From: Lactobacillaceae bacterium UBA5807
GTDB lineage: Bacteria > Bacillota > Bacilli > Lactobacillales > Lactobacillaceae
DNA length: 56,226 nt
Direction of reading: 5' to 3'
Assembly: GCA_002418005.1 (NCBI GenBank)
Contig: DIDF01000079.1
Location: 24,000-80,225 of the forward strand
The notes under the pieces are model-generated. The model made no database searches, was not told the origin of the DNA, and was given only the letters and a program-made list of their open reading frames with translations. Below are positions 33,934 through 42,661 of the stretch, in pieces. Made by a program: the position numbers and the translations under genes. How positions within the stretch are numbered: position 1 is the first letter of the stretch; each line of letters opens with the position of its first letter.

Positions 33934-34821
33934 TTATTTTTGCTGCTCTAATTCTTTAGCTAAATTCAGAATATACTTTCTTAAATCTGTAGAAATTTCT
34001 GGATGGCGCAAACCAAACTGGATATTAGTTTCCAACCAACTTAATTTATTACCAGTATCATAACGTTCACCTTTAAATTCATGAGCAAAAACCCGTTGGG
34101 TCTTGTTTAGCTCATCGATGGCCGAAGTGAGTTGGATTTCACCTCCGGCATCTGGTTTAGTTTGTTCAAGAATGCCAAAGATTTCTGGGGTCAATAAATA
34201 TCGGCCAATAATAGCTAAGTCACTTGGAGCTTTATCAGGAGAAGGCTTTTCAACAAATCTTTTTACGTTGAATAAACCTGGTTCAACCTCTTGCTGAGGA
34301 TCAATAACTCCGTATTTAGAAATATCTTTATGAGCAACTCGCTTAACGGCTAAAGTTGAAGCGCCAGTTTTATGGAAGCTATCCATCAATTGGCGAGTTA
34401 AAGGAACCTTATCTCGCATAACATCATCGCCAAGCATAACGATGAAAGGTTCATTTTCAATAAAGCTTCTTGCAGTGTAAATAGCATCACCGAGACCTCT
34501 TGGATGAGATTGCCGAATGAAATAAATATTCATATCATTGGTTTTTTCAATGGTTTCAAGAATCTTAGTTTTAGCTCGTTGTTCAAGAATTGATTCAAGT
34601 TCTGGGTTGGCATCAAAATGGTCTTCAATAGAACGTTTACCCTTACCGATAACTATAACAATGTCTTTAATGCCAGAAGCTTTAGCTTCTTCGACAATAA
34701 ATTGAATTGTTGGTGTATCAACAATTGGCAACATTTCCTTTGGCAAAGCTTTTGTTTCCGGTAAAAATCTTGTTCCTAAACCAGCAGCTGGAATAACTGC
34801 TTTTGTTACTTTCTTAGCCAT
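33934..34821 (-). CDS. galU: UTP-glucose-1-phosphate uridylyltransferase
   Basis: Makes UDP-glucose for cell-wall glycans, teichoic acid and galactose metabolism. The 295-residue protein has the nucleotidyltransferase motif PAAGLGTRFLPETKALPKEMLPIVD, the metal site VMLGDDVM and the sugar-binding FVEKPSPDKAPS. GAGGA precedes the ATG. It lies 26 bases after gpsA and about 67 bases before trxB, in one operon. Confidence 0.97.
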   Translation of the reverse strand: MAKKVTKAVIPAAGLGTRFLPETKALPKEMLPIVDTPTIQFIVEEAKASGIKDIVIVIGKGKRSIEDHFDANPELESILEQRAKTKILETIEKTNDMNIYFIRQSHPRGLGDAIYTARSFIENEPFIVMLGDDVMRDKVPLTRQLMDSFHKTGASTLAVKRVAHKDISKYGVIDPQQEVEPGLFNVKRFVEKPSPDKAPSDLAIIGRYLLTPEIFGILEQTKPDAGGEIQLTSAIDELNKTQRVFAHEFKGERYDTGNKLSWLETNIQFGLRHPEISTDLRKYILNLAKELEQQK

Positions 34822-34847
34822 TATAATTTCCTCTTTTTGTAATTTAA

Positions 34848-35864
34848 TTATTCAATTTCAGGTTTACCCTCGCGGGTCATTAATGCATTAATAGTTTCCT
34901 TTACATCCGCATTATCATACAAAACATGATAAATTGCACTAGTAATTGGCATATCCACTCCTCGCTGCTTTGCTAGTTCATAAGCAGCTTTGGTGGTCGG
35001 CACGCCTTCAATCACCATACCCATAGTGTCAATTACTTCTTTTAAAGATTTCCCATGGCCTAATTCATTACCAGCTCGCCAATTCCGAGAATTTGAACTA
35101 GTCCCGGTAACAATAATGTCACCAACCCCTGAAAGACCAATAAAGGTTAATGGATTTGCTCCAAATGAAGTGCCGAGTCTTGAGATTTCAGCTAATCCTC
35201 TAGTCATAAGGGCTGCTTTAGCATTATCATGATATCCAAGCCCAGATAACGCACCAGCGCCCAGCGCAATGATATTTTTCAAAGCAGCGCCAATTTCCAC
35301 GCCAATAACATCATTACTAGTGTATGGTCGAAAATAATTATTCATAAACATTTTTTGAACTATTTGGGCATCTTGCATACTTGAACAGGCAACAGTTACT
35401 AAAGTAAGGTCCCTTAGCACAACGTCTTCTGCCTGGCTTGGCCCAGAAAGAACCGCAATAAATTTTCGATTCGCAGGTTTTATTTCTTGGGCCAAAATCT
35501 CTGAAATTCGTGAATAAGTATTTTCCTCTAATCCTTTAGAAGCATGGATGATTCCTACTTTTTGCTGATTGGATTCAAGAATTTGGGCAACTTGCTTGGC
35601 TACTGAACGAGTAACTTGGGTCGGAACAACAAACAAGAGATAATCCACCCCTTGAATGGCTTCTTTCAAATCACTGTAAGCAACTATGGAAGTAGAAAAG
35701 GTAAAGTTTTTAATATACCTAGGATTAGTATGAGTTTGGTTAAATTCTTTAACTTGCTGAGGATTGTAAGACCAAAGTTTAACCTCAGCCCCGTTTTCAT
35801 CCAATAAACTTGCTAGAACACTTCCCCATGATCCAGCACCCAAAACCGCAATCTTATTAGCCAT
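34848..35864 (-). CDS. gpsA: NAD(P)H-dependent glycerol-3-phosphate dehydrogenase
   Basis: Reduces dihydroxyacetone phosphate to sn-glycerol 3-phosphate for phospholipid synthesis. The 338-residue protein has AVLGAGSWGSVLA near the N-terminus, LSGPSQAEDV, the catalytic Lys in IGAALKNIIALGAGALSGLGYHDNAKAAL, and GLSGVGDIIVTGTSSNSRN. It begins one base after the lgt stop on the same strand (translationally linked) and is followed by galU. The arrangement puts glycerophosphate and lipoprotein lipidation in one operon. Confidence 0.97.
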   Translation of the reverse strand: MANKIAVLGAGSWGSVLASLLDENGAEVKLWSYNPQQVKEFNQTHTNPRYIKNFTFSTSIVAYSDLKEAIQGVDYLLFVVPTQVTRSVAKQVAQILESNQQKVGIIHASKGLEENTYSRISEILAQEIKPANRKFIAVLSGPSQAEDVVLRDLTLVTVACSSMQDAQIVQKMFMNNYFRPYTSNDVIGVEIGAALKNIIALGAGALSGLGYHDNAKAALMTRGLAEISRLGTSFGANPLTFIGLSGVGDIIVTGTSSNSRNWRAGNELGHGKSLKEVIDTMGMVIEGVPTTKAAYELAKQRGVDMPITSAIYHVLYDNADVKETINALMTREGKPEIE

Positions 35865-35865
35865 T

Positions 35866-36723
35866 TTAATCTCCCTTTTCAGTTGATGGTTTAAGTTTCA
35901 CTCCTGAGCCTTCCAAATACCAGGGATTTTGAGGATCATTAATTCGTCGATAAACAAAAATTATCATAGATGAGATCACTAAAATTATTGCTAAGACTTG
36001 AGAAACTCTCAAGCCCATGAACATCAGACTATCAGTCCTCATCCCTTCAACTACAAATCGACCAGCGGAGTACCACATTACATATGTTAGAAACACTTCA
36101 CCTTGTTTAAACAAATGAGGGTTATGACGTAAAATCAAAATTACCGCAAACCCCAAAATGCTCCAAGTAGATTCATACAAAAAGGTTGGTTGACGATAAG
36201 CCCCCTGAATAAACATCTGGTTAATAATGAATTTTGGCAGGTGAAGACTCTGTAGAAAAGCGAGATTGGTTACTTTACCGAAAGCCTCTTGGTTCATAAA
36301 GTTTCCCCATCTACCCATTGCTTGCCCTAAAAGCACGGTGGGAGCAGCAACGTCAAGCATTAACCAGACAGGAATAAATTTACTTCGACAATATAAAATG
36401 ACAACAATTATTGAACCAATTAAGGAACCGTAAATCGCGATTCCACCATCCCAAATTGCAATTATCTCAGCTGGGTGAATACTATAATAGCCCCATTGGA
36501 ACACGACATAATAAAGCCTGGCACAAATTAACGCCGCAGGAAGAGCCCATAAAATCATATCATAAATATAATCAGGATTGATACCCCTTTGACGACCTTC
36601 TCTTACAGCCAGACCGACGGCAATCAACACACCGGTTGCAATGATAATTCCGTACCAGTGAACTGGAATTGGTCCTAAATTAAAGGCAATTGGATTGAGG
36701 GCAAGCTTAAACAAATGAGCCAA
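35866..36723 (-). CDS. lgt: Prolipoprotein diacylglyceryl transferase
   Basis: Membrane enzyme that moves diacylglycerol from phosphatidylglycerol to the lipobox cysteine of lipoproteins. The 285-residue protein has about seven hydrophobic helices, the GPIPVHWYGIIIA N-terminus, the Lgt signature GRWGNFMNQEAFG near residue 140 and RFVVEGMRTDSL near residue 225. The start ATG has GGAGA about six bases upstream. Middle of the hprK-lgt-gpsA order typical of firmicutes. Confidence 0.97.
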   Translation of the reverse strand: MAHLFKLALNPIAFNLGPIPVHWYGIIIATGVLIAVGLAVREGRQRGINPDYIYDMILWALPAALICARLYYVVFQWGYYSIHPAEIIAIWDGGIAIYGSLIGSIIVVILYCRSKFIPVWLMLDVAAPTVLLGQAMGRWGNFMNQEAFGKVTNLAFLQSLHLPKFIINQMFIQGAYRQPTFLYESTWSILGFAVILILRHNPHLFKQGEVFLTYVMWYSAGRFVVEGMRTDSLMFMGLRVSQVLAIILVISSMIIFVYRRINDPQNPWYLEGSGVKLKPSTEKGD

Positions 36724-36751
36724 AATTCCATCTCCTAAATTTTTCTTTTAC

Positions 36752-37768
36752 TTATTTTTTGGGATCTTTAACAGATTTTTGATTTTTGGCAGCAATTTTT
36801 TTCTCTTTTGCTGCTTTTTCTTCATCTTTTTTACTATTCTGTTTAATCAAATTGTTTAGATTGCGATCAAAAGTAGCCGTAGCGTCATAACCCATTGACT
36901 GTGCTCTAAAGTTCATTGCAGCAGCCTCAATAATAATTGCTAAATTTCGACCCATTTTAACCGGAATAGTAAGTTTGGGCACATCAACGTCAAAGATTCT
37001 AACATTCTCAGTTCCATTACCCAAACGGTCATATTTGGCTTCTTTGGAGTAGTTGGCCAAATGGATAATTAAAGAAACCTTGGTTTGGCTTCGGACCGCA
37101 CCAGCGCCGAATAGAGTCATAACGTCAATAATTCCAATCCCTCTAATTTCCAAGAGATGACGTAAAATTGCTGGAGCAGTCCCAATTAAAGTCTGTTCAT
37201 CTTGTTGATAAACCTCAACTCTATCATCAGCAATTAGTCGATGGCCTCGTTTAACCAGCTCCAAAGCAGTTTCACTTTTGCCAATTCCAGAATCACCGGT
37301 AATCAGAATCCCTAAACCATAAACATCAACTAAAACTCCGTGAATTGATTTTCTTTCAGCAAGTTTATCTTCAAGAAAGTTAGTCATATCACTCAAAATT
37401 CTTGAAGTCGTCAATTTGGACCCTAAAACTGGAATATGCTTTTGCTTGGCAGCTTCCAAAAGTTCTTCAGGAGGATCAAGTTGGGTAGAGACCACAAATG
37501 CTGGTGTTTCTGGTTGGCACATTTGTTTCATAACATCCAGTAATTTTTCGTGAGTCATTCCTTTAGAATAAGAAATTTCAGTAATTCCCAAAAGTTGAAT
37601 TCGTTTGGCCGGATAATAATTGAAAAAGCCGGTCAGTTCCAGCCCAGGCCGGGAAATATCACTCGTAGAAATTTTGCGGTCTTCCAGATAATCTTGCCCA
37701 TAATAAACTTCCAGTCTGGTATTTTTAACTAATGTCCCAACACTTACACTTTCAGCCACATCTGTCAC
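36752..37768 (-). CDS. hprK: HPr kinase/phosphorylase
   Basis: Senses fructose bisphosphate and phosphate and phosphorylates HPr on Ser46, the signal that activates CcpA. The 338-residue protein has an N-terminal domain (1-130), the P-loop GVLVDVYGLGILITGDSGIGKSE near residue 153, the catalytic DDRVEV with Asp, and the C-terminal signature LEIRGIGIIDVMTLFGAGAV. Residues 308-338 form a Lys-rich tail (about half Lys) absent from most homologues. It links to the cre sites at fdh and butA in this window. Confidence 0.97.
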   Translation of the reverse strand: MTDVAESVSVGTLVKNTRLEVYYGQDYLEDRKISTSDISRPGLELTGFFNYYPAKRIQLLGITEISYSKGMTHEKLLDVMKQMCQPETPAFVVSTQLDPPEELLEAAKQKHIPVLGSKLTTSRILSDMTNFLEDKLAERKSIHGVLVDVYGLGILITGDSGIGKSETALELVKRGHRLIADDRVEVYQQDEQTLIGTAPAILRHLLEIRGIGIIDVMTLFGAGAVRSQTKVSLIIHLANYSKEAKYDRLGNGTENVRIFDVDVPKLTIPVKMGRNLAIIIEAAAMNFRAQSMGYDATATFDRNLNNLIKQNSKKDEEKAAKEKKIAAKNQKSVKDPKK

Positions 37769-37816
37769 TCCTAAAGGTTATACTTTCAAAACAACATCTA
37801 TTATAAACTTTGTTAA

Positions 37817-38164
37817 TTAATCTTTACTAAAATATTCCGAGATTATCGTACTGATTAAAGACATCAGAATTGCCACGAATATCGCTACCCAAAATGAAGA
37901 AAATTGGAATTGATTGCCAATAATCAGCGACGTAAGTTCTAGCATTAATCCATTGATAATTAAGGTAAATAAACCAAGGGTTAAAATATTAATCGGCAAG
38001 GATAGCAGAAAAAGAAATGGTTTAACCAACACATTTAGGACCGCCAAAACTAAGGCAGCCAAGAAGGCCACCCAAACCGTCGATACATGAAAAACGGTTG
38101 GCATAAACCCGCTCAAAGAAACGAACAAAAGCGTATCCACTAGTAAGTTTGCTAAAAATTTCAA
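37817..38164 (-). CDS. YvlD/DUF360 phage-holin-like membrane protein
   Basis: A 115-residue membrane protein with four predicted helices (about 4-22, 30-50, 55-77 and 90-110). It contains LNVLVKPFLFLLSLPINILTLGLF, close to the family's conserved core. The function is not known; Bacillus yvlD lies in the same place next to yvlC (PspC) and hprK and is linked to envelope stress. The gene is two bases after pspC. It is not a real phage holin. Confidence 0.88.
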   Translation of the reverse strand: MKFLANLLVDTLLFVSLSGFMPTVFHVSTVWVAFLAALVLAVLNVLVKPFLFLLSLPINILTLGLFTLIINGLMLELTSLIIGNQFQFSSFWVAIFVAILMSLISTIISEYFSKD

Positions 38165-38166
38165 CG

Positions 38167-38487
38167 TTATCCCCTTTTATGTTTTTCCACATCTTGTTCT
38201 TCAACGTTATGAATTGTCTTTCTAGACCGATTAGTTCTAGAAATTCCATCAAGGATATCTTTGAACTGATTAACCACTGGAGTTGAATTTGGTGATGCCG
38301 GAATGATTGCAGTCATTACAATATAGCCCAGGATTGCGACAAACCCAAGCCCTGGAGTTAAAGCAACAATTACATAAAGAATTCTAACCAATAAAGAGTT
38401 CCAATTAAAATATTCACTAATTCCGCCAAGAACTCCAAACAAAACTCGATCACTGGTAGAACGAAACAAATTCTTCTTGTGATTCAT
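38167..38487 (-). CDS. PspC/YvlC-domain envelope-stress protein
   Basis: A 106-residue protein with a single PspC domain: RSTSDRVLFGVLGGISEYFNWNSLLVRILYVI, then a second hydrophobic helix GFVAILGYIVMTAII (residues 46-62). The C-terminal 40 residues are polar and charged. PspC domains occur in membrane-stress systems. It has a good GGAGG site before ATG and seems to be the first gene of the long operon ending at trxB. Confidence 0.9.
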   Translation of the reverse strand: MNHKKNLFRSTSDRVLFGVLGGISEYFNWNSLLVRILYVIVALTPGLGFVAILGYIVMTAIIPASPNSTPVVNQFKDILDGISRTNRSRKTIHNVEEQDVEKHKRG

Positions 38488-38527
38488 TTAATTGCCTCCA
38501 TTTGCTAGTACTACCCTTAGATTATCT

Positions 38528-38559
38528 AAAAAAAGCGTTGCAATCAAGTTATGCAGCGC
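38528..38559 (-). terminator. Intrinsic terminator after phoU
   Basis: On the minus strand GCGCTGCA pairs with TGCAACGC (one mismatch) around a 9-base loop, followed by seven T. It ends the pst operon, 14 bases after phoU. Confidence 0.88.
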
Positions 38560-38573
38560 AAAAACAAATATTC

Positions 38574-39230
38574 TTAACTAAGTTCAACAATCTCTCCGGT
38601 TGCTAAATAAATTGTCCATTCACAGATATTGGTACTGTAATCACTAATTCTACTGAGATCTTTAGCAACGTTAATATAAAGGACCCCAGAATTAACGATA
38701 TCCGGATGTGCGGCCATGGCTTGATAACTTGGTGATGCGGCGCCATTATATAAATCATTGATTTCGTCAGCAAAAATTTTGACAGTTTCCTTGGCACTGA
38801 CCTGATCAGCTCTTGCATATGCCGAAATGCATTCGTTAAATTCTTTGGAAACTTCATTTGCCATCGTGGCAATAATTTCTTCAACCTCAGGGAGTCTTTT
38901 TTGTCCCTTTATTTTAACAGTTGAACGGGCAACATTTCGGGCGTGATCGCCGGCCCGTTCAAGATCAGTTACCCCTTTTAAGATACTAACTACTTCCCTT
39001 AAGTCAGTGGTGACCGGTTGATACAGAGCCATAATTTCAAAAGAACGTTTTTCTAGTTCAATCTGTAAATCATTAATTTTGGGATCATTGGTAATTACCT
39101 GTTGGGCAGAATCAACATCATGATTAATAAATGATTGGCCACTAGAGGAAATTGCTTCGCCGACTAAGGCGCCAAGTTTCATAAAATCAGCCTTTAACCC
39201 ACCTAATTCTTCATCAAAAACTTTTACCAT
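38574..39230 (-). CDS. phoU: Phosphate-transport regulator PhoU
   Basis: Helical metal-binding protein of 218 residues that couples Pst transporter status to PhoR signalling. It has the two-fold repeated three-helix PhoU domain, with E(D)xxxRAGDHARN (ERAGDHARNVAR) in the first half and SRISDYSTNICE in the second. GGAG precedes ATG 11 bases away. It lies 11 bases after pstB and is the last gene of pstS-C-A-B-B-phoU. Confidence 0.96.
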   Translation of the reverse strand: MVKVFDEELGGLKADFMKLGALVGEAISSSGQSFINHDVDSAQQVITNDPKINDLQIELEKRSFEIMALYQPVTTDLREVVSILKGVTDLERAGDHARNVARSTVKIKGQKRLPEVEEIIATMANEVSKEFNECISAYARADQVSAKETVKIFADEINDLYNGAASPSYQAMAAHPDIVNSGVLYINVAKDLSRISDYSTNICEWTIYLATGEIVELS

Positions 39231-39241
39231 TTTATTTTCTC

Positions 39242-40000
39242 CTATCCGAAGCGACCAGAAACATAGTCTTCAGTTTGCTTATTCTCTGGATTAGTAAACA
39301 TCTTAGTTGTCTGCTCATATTCAACTACTTTACCCTGCATAAAAAATGCAGTTTTATCTGAAATTCTCGATGCCTGCTGCAAATTATGAGTAACAATAAT
39401 GATAGTATATTCCTTTTTTAAATCCATCAAAGTATCTTCTATTTTTGCAGAAGAAATTGGGTCAAGCGCACTTGTTGGTTCATCCATCAAAATTACTGAT
39501 GGAGAAGTTGCTAGAACTCTGGCAATACAAATTCGCTGCTGTTGACCGCCAGAAAAGGACAAAGCATTATCATACAGATTATCTTTAACTTCATCCCAAA
39601 CTGCTGCTTGACGTAAACTCTTTTCAACAACTTGATCAAGTTGGGATTTATCACGCATCCCAGAAATTTTTAACCCATAAGTAACATTATCATACACAGA
39701 GAATGGGAAAGGATTAGGCTGTTGAAACACCATACCAACTTTTTTTCTCAATTCAACTAAATTAGTTTTGGGACTGTAAATATTTTTAGAATTAAGTAAA
39801 ACTGTTCCGGTAATGGTTACCCCATCAATCAGGTCATTCATCCGGTTTAAACAACGTAAAAAGGTTGATTTTCCGCAACCTGAAGGTCCAATTAAAGCTG
39901 AAATTTGATTTTTTTCAAAACTCAGGTTAATTCCGTGTAAAGCCTTAAACTTGCCATAGTATAACTCAAGATTTGATGTTGAAATAATTGGTTCTGCCAT
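39242..40000 (-). CDS. pstB: Phosphate ABC transporter, ATP-binding subunit (second copy)
   Basis: Cytoplasmic ATPase of 252 residues. Walker A GPSGCGKSTFLRCLNR near residue 35, LSFSGGQQQRICIARVLA signature, Walker B VILMDEPTSALDP and the H-loop VTHNLQQASR are present. It follows another pstB by 12 bases and is about 60 percent identical by eye. Two adjacent pstB genes are normal in lactobacilli. It energises PstCA. Confidence 0.96.
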   Translation of the reverse strand: MAEPIISTSNLELYYGKFKALHGINLSFEKNQISALIGPSGCGKSTFLRCLNRMNDLIDGVTITGTVLLNSKNIYSPKTNLVELRKKVGMVFQQPNPFPFSVYDNVTYGLKISGMRDKSQLDQVVEKSLRQAAVWDEVKDNLYDNALSFSGGQQQRICIARVLATSPSVILMDEPTSALDPISSAKIEDTLMDLKKEYTIIIVTHNLQQASRISDKTAFFMQGKVVEYEQTTKMFTNPENKQTEDYVSGRFG

Positions 40001-40012
40001 AATTAGGACCTC

Positions 40013-40825
40013 CTATCCAAAATTACCAGATACATAATTTTCCGTTAGCTTAACTTTAGGGGTAGTAAAAATTTCTTTTGTTGTATTATATTCAATTGCT
40101 TGGCCTAAGTTAAAGAAAACGGTGTAATCACTTAAACGACTAGCCTGTTCCATGTTATGAGTAACAATGATAATTGTATAATCCTTCTTCAAATCAATCA
40201 GAGTTTCTTCAATCTGAGCAGTAGAAATCGGGTCCAAAGCGGAGGCTGGTTCATCCAACAGTAAAACATCAGGTTGAACAGCTAGTGCTCTAGCAATACA
40301 TACCCGTTGGGCCTGCCCGCCAGAAAGCGATAAGGCACTTTTGTTGAGGTCATCTTTAACTTGATCCCAAATTGCGGCTTGACGAAGACTCTTTTCGACC
40401 ACTTCATCAAGCTTCTTTTTATCATGCATTCCTCGCCTTTTTAAAGCAAAGGCAATATTTTCATATATTGATTTGGCGAATGGATTTGGACGCTGAAAAA
40501 CCATCCCAATTCTCCGGCGAACCTCGTAAACATCAATTTCGGGGCGATTAATATCAATTCCCCGATAATAAATTTGTCCTTTAGTAATCGCCACGCCATC
40601 ATTCATTCTGTCTAGAGATCTCAAAAATGTTGATTTACCAGAACCGGAAGGACCAATTAAAGCAGTAATGGAATTCTTTTTAAATTGAAGATCAGCATTC
40701 TGCATGGCTAAAGTATCACCATAATAAATTTTGAGGTTCTTGGTCGCCATTAAAATATTGCTTCCTGATTCAAATTGATAAATAAACCGCTCGTTATTTT
40801 TGTTTAATAAATCTAAATCTTTCAT
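40013..40825 (-). CDS. pstB: Phosphate ABC transporter, ATP-binding subunit (first copy)
   Basis: ATPase of 270 residues, with an N-terminal extension of about 20 residues (MKDLDLLNKNNERF) before the conserved NILMATKNLKIYYGD. Walker A GPSGSGKSTFLRSLDR, signature LSLSGGQAQRVCIARALA, Walker B LLLDEPASALDP and H-loop VTHNMEQASRL are seen. A start at the internal ATG would remove the extension, but AGAGG lies before the first ATG. It is 18 bases after pstA. Confidence 0.95.
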   Translation of the reverse strand: MKDLDLLNKNNERFIYQFESGSNILMATKNLKIYYGDTLAMQNADLQFKKNSITALIGPSGSGKSTFLRSLDRMNDGVAITKGQIYYRGIDINRPEIDVYEVRRRIGMVFQRPNPFAKSIYENIAFALKRRGMHDKKKLDEVVEKSLRQAAIWDQVKDDLNKSALSLSGGQAQRVCIARALAVQPDVLLLDEPASALDPISTAQIEETLIDLKKDYTIIIVTHNMEQASRLSDYTVFFNLGQAIEYNTTKEIFTTPKVKLTENYVSGNFG

Positions 40826-40843
40826 AACTAACCTCTCAATTTT

Positions 40844-41734
40844 CTACCTTGCAGAAGTCATTCTTTCAAATACTTTACGACCGACATATCTAGCGGATAA
40901 ATTAAAAATCAAAATCGCTAATACTAATACTGCCGCGGACCCAGAAGATATTTTGCTCAAATCCGGCATTATTCCTTCAGAGTTAATTTTCCAAATATGA
41001 ACAGCCAAAGTCTCAGCTGGCCTCATTGGACTAAGTGGACTATCAATATTAAATGGATTCCAGTCACCAAAATTAAGAGCTGGGGCACTTTGTCCGGCTG
41101 TGTAGATCAAAGCAGCGGCCTCACCAAAGACTCTGCCAGAGCAAAGAATAATTCCACTAATTATTCCAGGCAATGCAGCCGGAATAACAATATGATAAAT
41201 CGTTTCAAACTTAGATAATCCTAAGCCAAGCCCACCTTGAAGCTGATCAGAAGAAACTCCATTAATTGATTCCTCAATATTTCTTGTTAACAAAGGCAAA
41301 TTGAAAATAGTTAAAGTCAAGGCTCCTGAAATAATGGAAAAGCCAAAATTAAATTGAATAACAAACAAAAGAAATCCAAACAATCCGACAACCACTGAGG
41401 GTAATGAGCTTAAAATTTCAATTGAAGTACGGATCGTGTCGGTAAACAAATTGTCTTTAACATACTCACTTAAATAAATTGAGGCACCAATCGAAATAGG
41501 TAATGAAATCACCATCGCAAGAATTAATAAGTAAAATGAATTAAACAATTGAATGCCGATTCCCCCGCCAGCAGTGAAAGCTTTAGCCGGAGAAGTAAGA
41601 AAATGCCAGCTCACATTTGGCAGACCAGTGATAAAAATGTATCCCAAAAGAAATATCAAGATTAAAACGACAAATCCAGCAATTCCTCTTAGAATCCCAA
41701 TTGCCAATGAACTTTGTTTTTGAGTATCTTTCAT
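40844..41734 (-). CDS. pstA: Phosphate ABC transporter permease PstA
   Basis: Membrane subunit of 296 residues with six hydrophobic helices and the ABC-permease coupling motif (EAA-like: QLQGGLGLGLSKFETIYHIVIPAALPGI) near residue 180. It pairs with PstC to form the phosphate path. The ATG overlaps the pstC stop by four bases (ATGA), showing translational coupling. Confidence 0.96.
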   Translation of the reverse strand: MKDTQKQSSLAIGILRGIAGFVVLILIFLLGYIFITGLPNVSWHFLTSPAKAFTAGGGIGIQLFNSFYLLILAMVISLPISIGASIYLSEYVKDNLFTDTIRTSIEILSSLPSVVVGLFGFLLFVIQFNFGFSIISGALTLTIFNLPLLTRNIEESINGVSSDQLQGGLGLGLSKFETIYHIVIPAALPGIISGIILCSGRVFGEAAALIYTAGQSAPALNFGDWNPFNIDSPLSPMRPAETLAVHIWKINSEGIMPDLSKISSGSAAVLVLAILIFNLSARYVGRKVFERMTSAR

Positions 41735-42660
41735 TTTTTGAAGGACCCCCTTCTGCCAATAAAGTGAACCAGTAAGCTAAAGAATAGCGACATCAAAAGT
41801 AATACTAAGGCAAGTGACCATAAAGCATCATTTTGAAGCGACCCCATTACAGTATTACCCATTCCAGCAGTCAAAACAGAAGTTAATGTTGATGCTGGAG
41901 AAATCAAATTATGCGGCATTAAAGAAGCATTCCCAATAACCATTTGCACCGCTAAGGCTTCACCAAAAGCTCGAGCCATGCCAAAAACAATGGCAGTTAA
42001 AATACCGGGAGTAGCAGCTCTTAAAACCACCTTCCAAATAGTCTGCCACTGAGTAGCACCTAGAGCCAATGATGCCTGATGATAAAAGGTTGGGACTGAT
42101 TTCAATGAATCCACTGTCATCGAAACAATAGTTGGTAGAATCATTACGAATAAAACAAAGGTTCCAGAAAGAATTCCAAATCCACTACCACCCAAAGTGT
42201 TTCGCACAAACGGAACAACTAAAGATAAGCCAATAAATCCGTATACAACTGAAGGAATTCCAACCAAAAGTTCGGTAACTGGTTGAAGGATCTTAGCCCC
42301 TCTTTTTGGCGAAATCTCTGTCATATAAACCGCTGTCCCAATAGCAAACGGGGTAGAAATTAATGCGGCTAAAATGGTAACAAGAAATGATCCCACAATC
42401 ATTGGCAAAGCACCAACTGCAGGATGACCACTTGGAGTTTTAGTACCTGGGTTCCAAAGGGTTCCAGTTAAAAAGTCTTTGAAGCTAATGTGATCTGAAA
42501 AGAACATCGTTAACCCTTTTGATGTGACAAAAACAATAATTCCAATCACAATCACCATAATTAAAAGCAGCATTGCTAAACTGCCAAGCTTACCCATTCT
42601 CTCGTATCGAGCAGTTTTGGATTTTTTCATTAATTGTTTAGCTAATTTTTGATTATCCAT
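41731..42660 (-). CDS. pstC: Phosphate ABC transporter permease PstC
   Basis: Membrane subunit of 309 residues with six helices and the coupling loop YHQASLALGATQWQTIWKVVLRAATPG near residue 200. I chose ATG 42660 (MDNQKLAKQLMKK) since it follows the pstS stop by one base with a GGGG site; an in-frame start at 42702 would overlap pstS by 41 bases. It overlaps pstA by four bases. Confidence 0.94.
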   Translation of the reverse strand: MDNQKLAKQLMKKSKTARYERMGKLGSLAMLLLIMVIVIGIIVFVTSKGLTMFFSDHISFKDFLTGTLWNPGTKTPSGHPAVGALPMIVGSFLVTILAALISTPFAIGTAVYMTEISPKRGAKILQPVTELLVGIPSVVYGFIGLSLVVPFVRNTLGGSGFGILSGTFVLFVMILPTIVSMTVDSLKSVPTFYHQASLALGATQWQTIWKVVLRAATPGILTAIVFGMARAFGEALAVQMVIGNASLMPHNLISPASTLTSVLTAGMGNTVMGSLQNDALWSLALVLLLMSLFFSLLVHFIGRRGSFKK

Positions 42661-42661
42661 A

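Noticed and set aside
37817..38164. Prophage remnant suggested by a holin-like protein
   Set aside because: It is the YvlD family beside PspC and hprK, a standard chromosomal place, and no other phage gene is present.
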